Below are positions 6,344 through 13,160 of a stretch of 23,358 bases of DNA, one piece after another. Numbering within the stretch: the stretch's first letter is position 1; each line of letters begins with the position of its first letter. The notes beneath the pieces are model-generated. The model had not been told where the DNA came from and did not search any database. It saw only the letters and a list, made by a program, of their open reading frames with translations. The DNA comes from Firmicutes bacterium UBA6418 (GTDB lineage: Bacteria > Bacillota > Clostridia > Peptostreptococcales > Anaerovoracaceae). The position numbers and the translations under genes were made by a program. The DNA lies in contig DJPG01000062.1 in assembly GCA_002439735.1 (NCBI GenBank), positions 1 to 23,358 of the forward strand, read 5' to 3'.

Positions 6344-7762
6344 ATGAGAAAAACAAAAATCGTATGTACCTTAGGACCGGCATCCACCAAGGAAAACGTG
6401 CTTCGGGAGATGCTTCTTGCGGGCATGAACGTCGCCAGAGTCAATTTTTCGCACGGCGATCATGAAAGTCACGGCAAGACGATCGACTTATTCCGCAGCG
6501 TGCGGGACACGCTCGGACTGCCGGCGGCCGTGATGCTGGATACCAAGGGTCCGGAGATCCGCACGGGTAATTTTGCGGATGGCAAAGCACAGCTTACTGC
6601 AGGCGGAACTTTTACATTGACGACGCGATCGATCGAAGGCGATGCGTCCGGCTGCTCCATCACCTATCCGAACCTGCCGCAGGAACTGAAAGGCGGGGAT
6701 AGTGTTCTGATTGATGACGGCAAACTACGTCTGGAGGTTACGGAAACAACGGAAACCGATATTGTCTGCCGGGTGATTAACGGCGGTCAGATCAGCAACC
6801 ATAAGGGCATCAATGTGCCGAGCGTCGCGTTGCAGATGGAATATCTCAGCGAGCAGGATCAGAGAGACCTGCTGTTCGGCATCAAAAAGAATGTGGACTT
6901 TGTAGCGGCTTCGTTTGTACGCAAGGGTGAGGACGTGCGCAGACTGCGCGCGTTTCTGAAAGAACACGGCGGCAGCGCGATCAAAATCATTTCCAAGATC
7001 GAAAATCTGGAAGGAATTGAGAACTTTGAGGAAATCCTCGAGTTGTCCGATGGTATCATGGTCGCTCGCGGCGATATGGGAGTGGAAGTGGAATATGAAA
7101 AGTTGCCGGGCATTCAGAAACGTTTTATCAAGCGCTGTCAGCAGAGTGGCAAGATCGTCATCACGGCGACGCAGATGTTGGAATCTATGATTCAGAACCC
7201 ACTGCCGACCAGAGCGGAGATCACGGATGTGGCAAACGCGGTCTTTGACGGCTCCTCCGCTGTCATGCTTTCCGGCGAAAGCGCGGTAGGTGCTTATCCG
7301 GTCGAGGCGGTGACCGCGATGGCTAAGATTGCTACACAGGCCGAACAGGATGACGCACGGTTCCTGCCGGGCACACCAATCTGGCATGAGATGGATGCAA
7401 CGGATACTACCAATGCGGTCGGTCACGCGGCCTGCACTCTGGCAAAGGATATACAGGCAAAGGCGCTGATCGCCATCACTAAATCCGGCTATACCGCATC
7501 CCGTATGAGCAAGTTTCGACCGATCACACCGATCATTGCCGCAACCCCACACGAAAAGACGTACCATCAGATGGCATTGACTTGGGGTGTAGAGCCGCTG
7601 ATGGTTGAGAACTTGCAAAACCTGGACGTCCTGGTTTATTGCTGTCTGGAAGAAGCCAAAAAAGAAGAACTGCTGCAAAAGGGCGAGAAGGTAGTCATCA
7701 GTGCGGGTGTACCGCTGGACATTGCCGGCAATACCAACATGATCCGCGTTGAGACGGTATAA
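6344..7762 (+). CDS. pyk: Pyruvate kinase
   Basis: This 472-residue enzyme converts phosphoenolpyruvate and ADP to pyruvate and ATP at the end of glycolysis. It starts at ATG 6344, after AGAGGACAG. The N-terminus RKTKIVCTLGPAS, the NFSHGDH segment, DTKGPEIRTG, ISKIENLEG with the catalytic lysine at about 219, VARGDMGVE (about 240-248) and ATQMLESM (about 275-282) are the expected barrel motifs. Length matches the short E. coli PykF type; the extra C-terminal phosphohistidine-like domain found in Bacillus pyruvate kinase is absent. The gene stands alone, with its own promoter and a terminator behind it; no phosphofructokinase gene is adjacent. Confidence 0.98.
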   Translation: MRKTKIVCTLGPASTKENVLREMLLAGMNVARVNFSHGDHESHGKTIDLFRSVRDTLGLPAAVMLDTKGPEIRTGNFADGKAQLTAGGTFTLTTRSIEGDASGCSITYPNLPQELKGGDSVLIDDGKLRLEVTETTETDIVCRVINGGQISNHKGINVPSVALQMEYLSEQDQRDLLFGIKKNVDFVAASFVRKGEDVRRLRAFLKEHGGSAIKIISKIENLEGIENFEEILELSDGIMVARGDMGVEVEYEKLPGIQKRFIKRCQQSGKIVITATQMLESMIQNPLPTRAEITDVANAVFDGSSAVMLSGESAVGAYPVEAVTAMAKIATQAEQDDARFLPGTPIWHEMDATDTTNAVGHAACTLAKDIQAKALIAITKSGYTASRMSKFRPITPIIAATPHEKTYHQMALTWGVEPLMVENLQNLDVLVYCCLEEAKKEELLQKGEKVVISAGVPLDIAGNTNMIRVETV

Positions 7763-7778
7763 AAAAACGATAATAAAA

Positions 7779-7800
7779 GGGCGTCTCACAAGAGACGCCC
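7779..7800. terminator. Intrinsic terminator between convergent pyk and spoVG
   Basis: GGGCGTCTC (7779-7787) and GAGACGCCC (7792-7800) form a perfect 9-bp stem with loop ACAA. On the minus strand it is followed by TTTTATT, making it a good terminator for spoVG. On the plus strand no clear T-run follows, so its strength for pyk is less certain. Confidence 0.8.
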
Positions 7801-7848
7801 TCTGCGTAAAAATCATATCATTGCGGTGATCCTGGCATACGTCCGCGG

Positions 7849-8154
7849 CTACAGCGCGATTGCTTCACAGACTTCCTCCACCGCGTCAGCGGTATCTTCT
7901 GCACAGAGTCTATCGTATTCAGCAAAGATCGCGTCTCGGATCTTCGCTCTGGTTTCGGATTTTAAAGGGTGTGCGACGTCACGAAAATCCCCTTCACCTA
8001 CTTTGCGGCTCGGCATAGCGATGAAGAGCCCATTTTGTCCGTCGATAATCTTGATGTCATGAACAACAAATTCATCGTCAAAGGTAACGGATGCCACTGC
8101 TTTCATTTTGCCTTCTTCTCCCATTCTTCGAATCCTAACATCAGTAATATTCAT
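7849..8154 (-). CDS. spoVG: Septation/sporulation regulator SpoVG
   Basis: This 101-residue protein is chosen to start at the ATG at 8154, which has AAAGGTGG 8 nt upstream. A GTG four codons earlier (8166) is possible but would lie inside that ribosome binding site. The sequence MNITDVRIRR, then FDDEFVVHDIKIIDGQNGLF and AMPSRKVGEGDFRDVAHP, is collinear with Bacillus SpoVG along its whole length. SpoVG is a small nucleic-acid-binding regulator linked to asymmetric septation, capsule and virulence gene control, and it also occurs in non-sporulating Firmicutes. It follows purR on the same strand and has its own promoter in the 167-bp gap. A strong terminator lies behind it. Confidence 0.95.
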   Translation of the reverse strand: MNITDVRIRRMGEEGKMKAVASVTFDDEFVVHDIKIIDGQNGLFIAMPSRKVGEGDFRDVAHPLKSETRAKIRDAIFAEYDRLCAEDTADAVEEVCEAIAL

Positions 8155-8195
8155 TCTTGTATCCACCTTTCCGGCGCGTTTTCAGCACCATCAAA

Positions 8196-8224
8196 ATTAT
8201 AATACAGTGTTAATTTTTTCGCAA
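8196..8224 (-). promoter_or_regulatory. Promoter of spoVG, TTGCGA-17-TATAAT
   Basis: On the minus strand the -35 TTGCGA (8219-8224) and consensus -10 TATAAT (8196-8201) are 17 bp apart. The predicted start near 8189 gives a leader of about 35 nt. This looks like an ordinary sigma-A promoter, whereas B. subtilis spoVG is classically read by sigma-H. Confidence 0.65.
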
Positions 8225-8321
8225 CGTTTTTTGCTAGTATATGGAAAATACAAGAAAATATTTTTTGCGTTTTGTGAAAAAAGGACAAGATTCATCCGCA
8301 AAATCTGTTGGAAAAAATAAA

Positions 8322-9131
8322 TTAAAAAATGGAAGTATTCGGATAAATGGAAATTTTTCGTTCTTCTGAATTGACATCCCCCAGATAGACCAGACAGGTG
8401 TAGTCATGAACCTTTTTCTTTTTGGGCGTGAGACTGGCAATCGCAACCCCCACACCGACCACGCTACCGCTGAATTCTCCGATCATTTCGGAGATGCCGA
8501 CAATGCTACCGCCACCGCGCATGAAGTCGTCAATGATCAGTACTTTGGCACCCGGTGAAATCGCGCGCTTGGACATCGACATCTTCTGTAGCCGGTCATA
8601 AGAGCCACTGAAATAGTTGATGCTGACCGTAGAACCTTCCGAAATTTTGGCTTCCCGACGGATGACGATCAGAGGGATCCCAAGCATACGCGCGACCGTG
8701 AAGGCCAGCGGGATCCCCTTTGTCTCGACTGTCGCCACACAGTCGGCGCCGCAGTCCCGAAACTTTTTCGCAAAGACGCGCGCGGTGCGCTGAACCAGGT
8801 CCGAATCGTAAAAAATGTCTGAGGTATAGAGGAAGTTGCCGCCCAGAAGACGCGACGGATCGACAAGTTTTTGTGCAAAGTCCTCCTGCAGCTTTTTGAT
8901 TTCTTCAGCGGTAATATCCGGCACGAACCGTACGCCGCCTTTGGAACCGGCGGTTGTTTCCAGATACCCGCAGCCGGTCAGCTCGATTGCGTGACTGGCG
9001 GACTGGATGTCCTCGCTGATACTGGATTTGGCTGCGCCGAATAGGTCGCAGAAGTACTGAAGACTGTATGTTTTGCTCGGCGTTTCCGTGAGAATCTTGA
9101 TTAGCGCACCGACCCTTTCCGTACGTTTCAT
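8322..9131 (-). CDS. purR: PurR-type purine operon repressor
   Basis: This 269-residue protein starts at ATG 9131, with GGAGG about 9 nt upstream. The N-terminal winged-helix part (RTERVGALIKIL, about residues 1-75) is followed by a phosphoribosyltransferase-like domain with the PRPP-binding loop VLIIDDFMRGGGS at about 196-209. This is the architecture of the Bacillus/Lactococcus PurR family, in which PRPP binding releases the repressor from purine biosynthesis promoters. There is no sign of catalytic activity being needed. It is the first gene of a minus-strand purR-spoVG unit, divergent from murC. Its promoter region carries a 16-bp palindrome that could serve autoregulation. PRPP synthetase, which makes the effector, is encoded about 2.3 kb away. 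Confidence 0.95.
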   Translation of the reverse strand: MKRTERVGALIKILTETPSKTYSLQYFCDLFGAAKSSISEDIQSASHAIELTGCGYLETTAGSKGGVRFVPDITAEEIKKLQEDFAQKLVDPSRLLGGNFLYTSDIFYDSDLVQRTARVFAKKFRDCGADCVATVETKGIPLAFTVARMLGIPLIVIRREAKISEGSTVSINYFSGSYDRLQKMSMSKRAISPGAKVLIIDDFMRGGGSIVGISEMIGEFSGSVVGVGVAIASLTPKKKKVHDYTCLVYLGDVNSEERKISIYPNTSIF

Positions 9132-9149
9132 ATGATTTTTCCTCCATTG

Positions 9150-9165
9150 TTCATATTACTATGAA
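9150..9165. promoter_or_regulatory. Palindromic operator candidate over the purR start site
   Basis: TTCATA-TTAC-TATGAA is a perfect 6-bp inverted repeat with a 4-bp centre. It sits just downstream of the purR -10 (9169-9174, minus strand), over the predicted start of transcription. Bound protein would block purR expression. It does not resemble the known Bacillus PurBox, so the regulator is unknown. Confidence 0.45.
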
Positions 9166-9168
9166 AAT

Positions 9169-9197
9169 ATCATATTTCTTTTTTGATTTTTTGTCAA
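9169..9197 (-). promoter_or_regulatory. Promoter of purR, TTGACA-17-TATGAT
   Basis: On the minus strand a consensus -35 TTGACA (9192-9197) and -10 TATGAT (9169-9174) are separated by 17 bp of A-rich sequence. The start should fall near 9162, within the palindrome at 9150-9165. Confidence 0.75.
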
Positions 9198-9205
9198 TTA
9201 TTGCT

Positions 9206-9232
9206 CACAAAATATTTTATTTGTGGTATACT
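9206..9232 (+). promoter_or_regulatory. Extended -10 promoter of murC with inverted repeat
   Basis: TGGTATACT (9224-9232) is an extended -10 element. No good -35 lies at the usual distance; the nearest candidate, TTGCTC (9201-9206), is 20 bp away. The inverted repeat CACAAA (9206-9211) / TTTGTG (9220-9225) spans the region just upstream of the -10 and could be an operator or simply AT-rich chance symmetry. Confidence 0.45.
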
Positions 9233-9278
9233 AGCTATATCATCTCCGAAAAGGGGAAATCCGGAGGTAATGGTAACC

Positions 9279-10655
9279 ATGATCGATTTAAGTAAATATA
9301 AGAAGATACACTGCATCGGCATCGGAGGCATCGGTCTCTCTGCGATTGCAGAAATTTTATTGTCCAGAGGTTATGAGGTCAGCGGCTCGGATATGAAAGA
9401 ATCCAGCGAGACCGTGCGTCTGGCAAGTAAGGGAGCGAGAGTCTTCATCGGCCACCGAGCTGAGAACGCGGATCAGGCAGATCTGTTGGTCTATTCTTCG
9501 GCTATCGGCCGTGACAACCCGGAAATGAAACGCGCGGAGGAACGCGGAATCCCCGTTCTTTCTCGGGCACAGATGCTGGGGCTTTTGATGCAGGAATACG
9601 AAAACAGCGTTGCTGTATCTGGTACACACGGCAAGACCACGACCACATCAATGGTCTCGTTGATCCTCGAACGCGCCAAAATGGAACCGACAATTCTGGT
9701 TGGCGGCAATCTGGCAGAGATCGGTGGCAATGTCAAGGTCGGACATAGCCGGTACTTTATCACGGAAGCCTGCGAATATATGGATAGCTTTCTGAGTCTG
9801 AAACCGAAGATTGAGATCATTCTTAACATTGACTCGGATCACCTGGACTATTTCAAGGACATCGACCATATCGTCAGCTCCTTTGACAAATTCGCGCATC
9901 TGGTTCCGCCAAATGGCACAATCATCGCTTACGACGCGAATCCGTTCGTCAATCAGGTCATCCGCAATCTGGACAACGTCGTGACGTTCGGCTTTAACGA
10001 AAACTGTGATTATTACGCTTCGGATATCAAGTTCAACGAAAACGGCATGCCGGCTTTCGACGTGCACCATGCGGGACAGCTTCTGAACCGTGTTCAGCTT
10101 GCCATCCCGGGTGAGCATAATATCCTCAATGCGCTGGCGGCTTATACCTGTGCCTGCGTTCTGGGCGTCGATCCAGAGCTGACGAAGGACACACTGGAGA
10201 GCTATCACGGCACACAGCGCCGCTTCGATCTTGTCGGCACGACAGCAAAGGGTGTCAAGATTGTCGACGACTATGCACATCATCCAACGGAGATCAAAGC
10301 GACCCTGAGCGCAACCGAAAATGTGCCGCACAACAACCTGTGGTGCATTTTTCAGCCGCATACCTATACCAGAACCTTGGCGCTTTTTGATGAATTCGCG
10401 GACGCATTTGAAAAAGCGGATCGGCTGATTCTGGCAGAAATTTACGCAGCCAGAGAAAAGAATATCTACAAGATTTCTTCCGCGCAGCTGGCTGAAAAGA
10501 TCCGTGAGGTGCATCCGGATAAAGAGGTTCTCTTTATGGAAGATTTCGGCGCAATCGCGGATTACGTGGATGAAAACGCGCAGCGCGGCGATATGGTGAT
10601 CACCATGGGCGCGGGCGACATCTATAAAGTCGGCGAAATGCTTTTGAAAAAATAA
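9279..10655 (+). CDS. murC: UDP-N-acetylmuramate–L-alanine ligase
   Basis: MurC adds L-alanine to UDP-MurNAc with ATP, the first amino-acid step of the peptidoglycan stem peptide, in the cytoplasm. The 458-residue form starting at ATG 9279 is preferred because GGAGG at 9263-9267 is 11 nt upstream; the ATG at 9270 is too close to that site, and the frame opening at 9183 runs through the promoter. Motifs in order are the UDP-binding loop GIGGIGLSAIAEIL near the N-terminus, the ATP loop GTHGKTTTTS from residue 115, EACEYMDSFL, the HNILNALAA segment of the Mur ligases, and DDYAHHPTEI from residue 330. It leads a run of genes (murC, glmU half, prs, pth, mfd) on the plus strand. Confidence 0.96.
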   Translation: MIDLSKYKKIHCIGIGGIGLSAIAEILLSRGYEVSGSDMKESSETVRLASKGARVFIGHRAENADQADLLVYSSAIGRDNPEMKRAEERGIPVLSRAQMLGLLMQEYENSVAVSGTHGKTTTTSMVSLILERAKMEPTILVGGNLAEIGGNVKVGHSRYFITEACEYMDSFLSLKPKIEIILNIDSDHLDYFKDIDHIVSSFDKFAHLVPPNGTIIAYDANPFVNQVIRNLDNVVTFGFNENCDYYASDIKFNENGMPAFDVHHAGQLLNRVQLAIPGEHNILNALAAYTCACVLGVDPELTKDTLESYHGTQRRFDLVGTTAKGVKIVDDYAHHPTEIKATLSATENVPHNNLWCIFQPHTYTRTLALFDEFADAFEKADRLILAEIYAAREKNIYKISSAQLAEKIREVHPDKEVLFMEDFGAIADYVDENAQRGDMVITMGAGDIYKVGEMLLKK

Positions 10656-10675
10656 AGACAGGGCAGGGAACAGAG

Positions 10676-11422
10676 ATGGAAAAACAAAATCAGTTTTTAC
10701 AGGAAGTTTGGTTTCAGGAATATCAGGCGCAGGTGGAGAAACGTTTGCAGATCAATCTGGCGCATATGCAGCGCGGTGTACGGTTTGTCGATCTACAAAC
10801 CGCTTATATTGACGAAACAGTCGAAATCGGAGCGGGTACCATCATCGGTTCCTGCGTCACGCTGGAAGGCCATACCGTGATCGGACAGAACTGCATCATC
10901 CGCCAGAATACCCGCATCTCTGATTCACAGATCGAAGACGAGGTCGAGATTGAAAGCTCGGTCATTCTCGAAAGCAGTGTCGGTAGAGGGACAATGGTCG
11001 GACCGTTTGCTTATTTGCGCCCGCACACTAAAGTCGGCGCGCACTGCAAGGTCGGCGATTTTGTAGAAATGAAGAATTCCAGTTTTGGCGACGGCTCCAA
11101 GGCCGCGCACCTGACTTATGTCGGAGATGCGGATGTTGGTAGCGGTGTCAATCTTGGCTGTGGCGTGGTCTTCGTCAACTACGACGGGGCTCGTAAATAT
11201 CGTACGCAGGTCGGTGACGATGTTTTCATCGGCTGCAACAGCAATCTCATTTCGCCGGTCAGCCTCGGAGACGGCGCTTACATTGCGGCAGGTAGCACCG
11301 TGACCGAAGATGTGGAAGCGGACGCGCTCTATATTGCCAGAAGCCGCGGTACGCAGAAGCCCGGTTGGGTTTCAGCAAAAGGCATCTGGCCAAAGCGAAA
11401 AAAAAATAAAAGTAATTTATAA
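10676..11422 (+). CDS. glmU: GlmU C-terminal half: stand-alone glucosamine-1-phosphate N-acetyltransferase-like protein
   Basis: This 248-residue protein aligns by eye with only the second half of bifunctional GlmU (about residues 230-456). It has the linker helix FQEYQAQVEKRLQINLAHMQ, then a left-handed beta-helix of hexapeptide repeats. Acetyltransferase residues R115, K133, H145, Y148, N159 and K174 have exactly the spacing of the E. coli GlmU active-site set (R333, K351, H363, Y366, N377, K392; numbering from memory). The N-terminal uridylyltransferase half, with its GXGTRM loop, is absent; only 20 bp separate this gene from murC. It should acetylate GlcN-1-P with acetyl-CoA, but cannot make UDP-GlcNAc by itself. 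A separate uridylyltransferase is presumably encoded elsewhere. The start is ATG 10676, with a modest CAGGGA ribosome binding site. Confidence 0.88.
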   Translation: MEKQNQFLQEVWFQEYQAQVEKRLQINLAHMQRGVRFVDLQTAYIDETVEIGAGTIIGSCVTLEGHTVIGQNCIIRQNTRISDSQIEDEVEIESSVILESSVGRGTMVGPFAYLRPHTKVGAHCKVGDFVEMKNSSFGDGSKAAHLTYVGDADVGSGVNLGCGVVFVNYDGARKYRTQVGDDVFIGCNSNLISPVSLGDGAYIAAGSTVTEDVEADALYIARSRGTQKPGWVSAKGIWPKRKKNKSNL

Positions 11423-11481
11423 AATTATCCATAAATCAACAGCATAACGCAAACAACAGAAGAAAGACGAGGTAACAAAAA

Positions 11482-12432
11482 GTGAGAAGCGGAGTATTTG
11501 CGGACTACAAAATCTTTACCGGCAATTCCCATCCGGAATTGGCTGCGGAAATTGCGGGAATCATGGGCAAGCCACTGGGCAGAGCAACCGTGACCAAGTT
11601 CAGCGACGGGGAAATTTCCGTCAACATCTGGGAAAGCGTCAGAGGACTGGATATCTATATCATCCAATCCACCTGCAATCCGGTCAATGACAATCTGATG
11701 GAACTTCTGATCATGATCGACGCGATGAAGCGTGCATCCGCAGGCAGAATCAACGCAATCATTCCATATTATGGATATGCGCGGCAGGACAGAAAAGCAA
11801 AGGCAAGAGATCCGATCACAGCAAAACTGGTCGCAGATCTGATCGTGGCCGCCGGCGCTGACCGTGTCCTGACGATGGATCTGCACGCAAACCAGATTCA
11901 AGGCTACTTTGATATTCCGGTAGATCACTTGCTTGGTATGCCGATCCTGGCAAAATATTTCAAAAAAAAGAACATGGACGACCTAGTCATCGTATCGCCG
12001 GATCATGGTAGCGTGACCCGTGCCAGAAATATGGCTGAGATGCTGAATTGTCCAATCGCCATCATCGATAAGAGAAGACCGGAACCAAATAAGTCTGAGA
12101 TCATGAACATCATCGGCAATATTGAAGGTAAGAACTGCATCATCATCGATGATATGATCGATACCGCGGGTACGATCTCCAATGCAGCCAACGCAATCAA
12201 GGAACTCGGCGCAAAGGCTGTATATGCAGCGGCGACTCATCCGGTTCTGTCCGGTCCGGCCGTCGAAAGACTGGAAGCGTCCGCGATCGAAGAACTGGTG
12301 CTGTTAAACACGGTTCCGCTGCCGGAAGAAAAGAAGATCGAAAAGATGAGTTTCCTGTCGGTTGCCCCACTGTTCGCAGAGGCTATGACCAGAGTCTTCA
12401 CGAACGGATCCATCAGTGTACTGTTCGACTGA
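11482..12432 (+). CDS. prs: Ribose-phosphate pyrophosphokinase (PRPP synthetase)
   Basis: This 316-residue enzyme makes PRPP from ribose-5-phosphate and ATP for purine, pyrimidine, NAD, His and Trp synthesis. The start is a GTG at 11482, with ACGAGGT 8 nt upstream and no in-frame ATG nearby. Recognisable parts are FSDGEISVNIWESVRG, the flexible catalytic loop YYGYARQDRKAKARDPI (about residue 95 on), the metal-binding DLHANQIQGYF, SPDHGSVTRARN and the PRPP loop IIIDDMIDTAGTI. Its length and motifs are those of class I allosteric synthetases. It sits between glmU and pth, as in many Firmicutes, and supplies the effector of PurR encoded nearby. Confidence 0.98.
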   Translation: MRSGVFADYKIFTGNSHPELAAEIAGIMGKPLGRATVTKFSDGEISVNIWESVRGLDIYIIQSTCNPVNDNLMELLIMIDAMKRASAGRINAIIPYYGYARQDRKAKARDPITAKLVADLIVAAGADRVLTMDLHANQIQGYFDIPVDHLLGMPILAKYFKKKNMDDLVIVSPDHGSVTRARNMAEMLNCPIAIIDKRRPEPNKSEIMNIIGNIEGKNCIIIDDMIDTAGTISNAANAIKELGAKAVYAAATHPVLSGPAVERLEASAIEELVLLNTVPLPEEKKIEKMSFLSVAPLFAEAMTRVFTNGSISVLFD

Positions 12433-12497
12433 TCCGAGACGGGATAACCCTCACAGCATACATAAGAAAAAACAAAACGAAAGGAAACCTGTATTTT

Positions 12498-13160
12498 ATG
12501 TACATCATTGCAGGTCTGGGTAATCCCGGAAAAAAATACGAGAACACGCGTCATAATATGGGCTTTCTTGCAGTGGATCTGCTGGCCGAACAATATGGGA
12601 TCCACATCGATAAGATCAAATTTAAGGCACTGGTCGGCGAGGGGCGCATCGCTGACCAGAAGGTTCTTTTGGTCAAACCACAGACCTTCATGAATCTGAG
12701 TGGACAGTCCATCGCAGAAATTATGAATTTCTACAAAGAGGATATCGAGCATCTGATTGTAATCTATGACGACATCGATATCCCGACCGGCAGCATTCGC
12801 ATCCGCAAAAAAGGCAGTGCCGGCACGCATAACGGCATGCGCAATATCGTCTATCTTTTGGGAGATGACGGATTTCCACGCATCCGGGTCGGTATCGGCG
12901 CATCGGATGGCAAACAGCATGATTTGATCCATTATGTCATCGGCGGCGTATCCAAGGAGGATGTCAAACCTTTGGAGGACGCCCTGATCAAGGCAGCCGC
13001 GGGCGCGGCCTGCATTGTCGAAAAGGGCATAGATAAGGCCATGAACGAATATAATACCAAGACGAAGAAACCAAAGCGTGAAAAGACATCTGCCGAGGCT
13101 GCAATGCGGGATGGCAGGCCGGAAACGCCAGACGGAAGAGGAGTCTCAAGCCATGATTAA
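12498..13160 (+). CDS. pth: Peptidyl-tRNA hydrolase
   Basis: Pth releases tRNA from prematurely dropped peptidyl-tRNA. The 220-residue protein starts at ATG 12498, after GAAAGGAAACC. N9 in GLGNPG, the catalytic H19 in NTRHNMGF, KPQTFMNLSG, the aspartate in YDDIDIPTG and AGTHNGMRNI are all present. The family is usually near 190 residues; here an extra, charged and probably disordered tail of about 30 residues (KTKKPKREKTSAEAAMRDGR and beyond) follows. The stop overlaps the mfd start by 8 bp (ATGATTAA), so the tail also carries the mfd ribosome binding site and links translation of the two genes. Confidence 0.97.
   Translation: MYIIAGLGNPGKKYENTRHNMGFLAVDLLAEQYGIHIDKIKFKALVGEGRIADQKVLLVKPQTFMNLSGQSIAEIMNFYKEDIEHLIVIYDDIDIPTGSIRIRKKGSAGTHNGMRNIVYLLGDDGFPRIRVGIGASDGKQHDLIHYVIGGVSKEDVKPLEDALIKAAAGAACIVEKGIDKAMNEYNTKTKKPKREKTSAEAAMRDGRPETPDGRGVSSHD

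Noticed and set aside
6725..7816. Minus-strand open frame of 363 codons opposite pyk
   Set aside because: Shadow of pyruvate kinase; it has no domain and runs across the pyk terminator.
9183..9278. Longer N-terminus for murC
   Set aside because: This stretch contains the divergent promoter region; MurC family proteins begin close to the GIGGIG loop, and GGAGG fits ATG 9279.
13078..13152. Upstream start for mfd
   Set aside because: Would overlap pth by 83 bp and lacks a good ribosome binding site; ATG 13153 has GAGGAG at the right distance.
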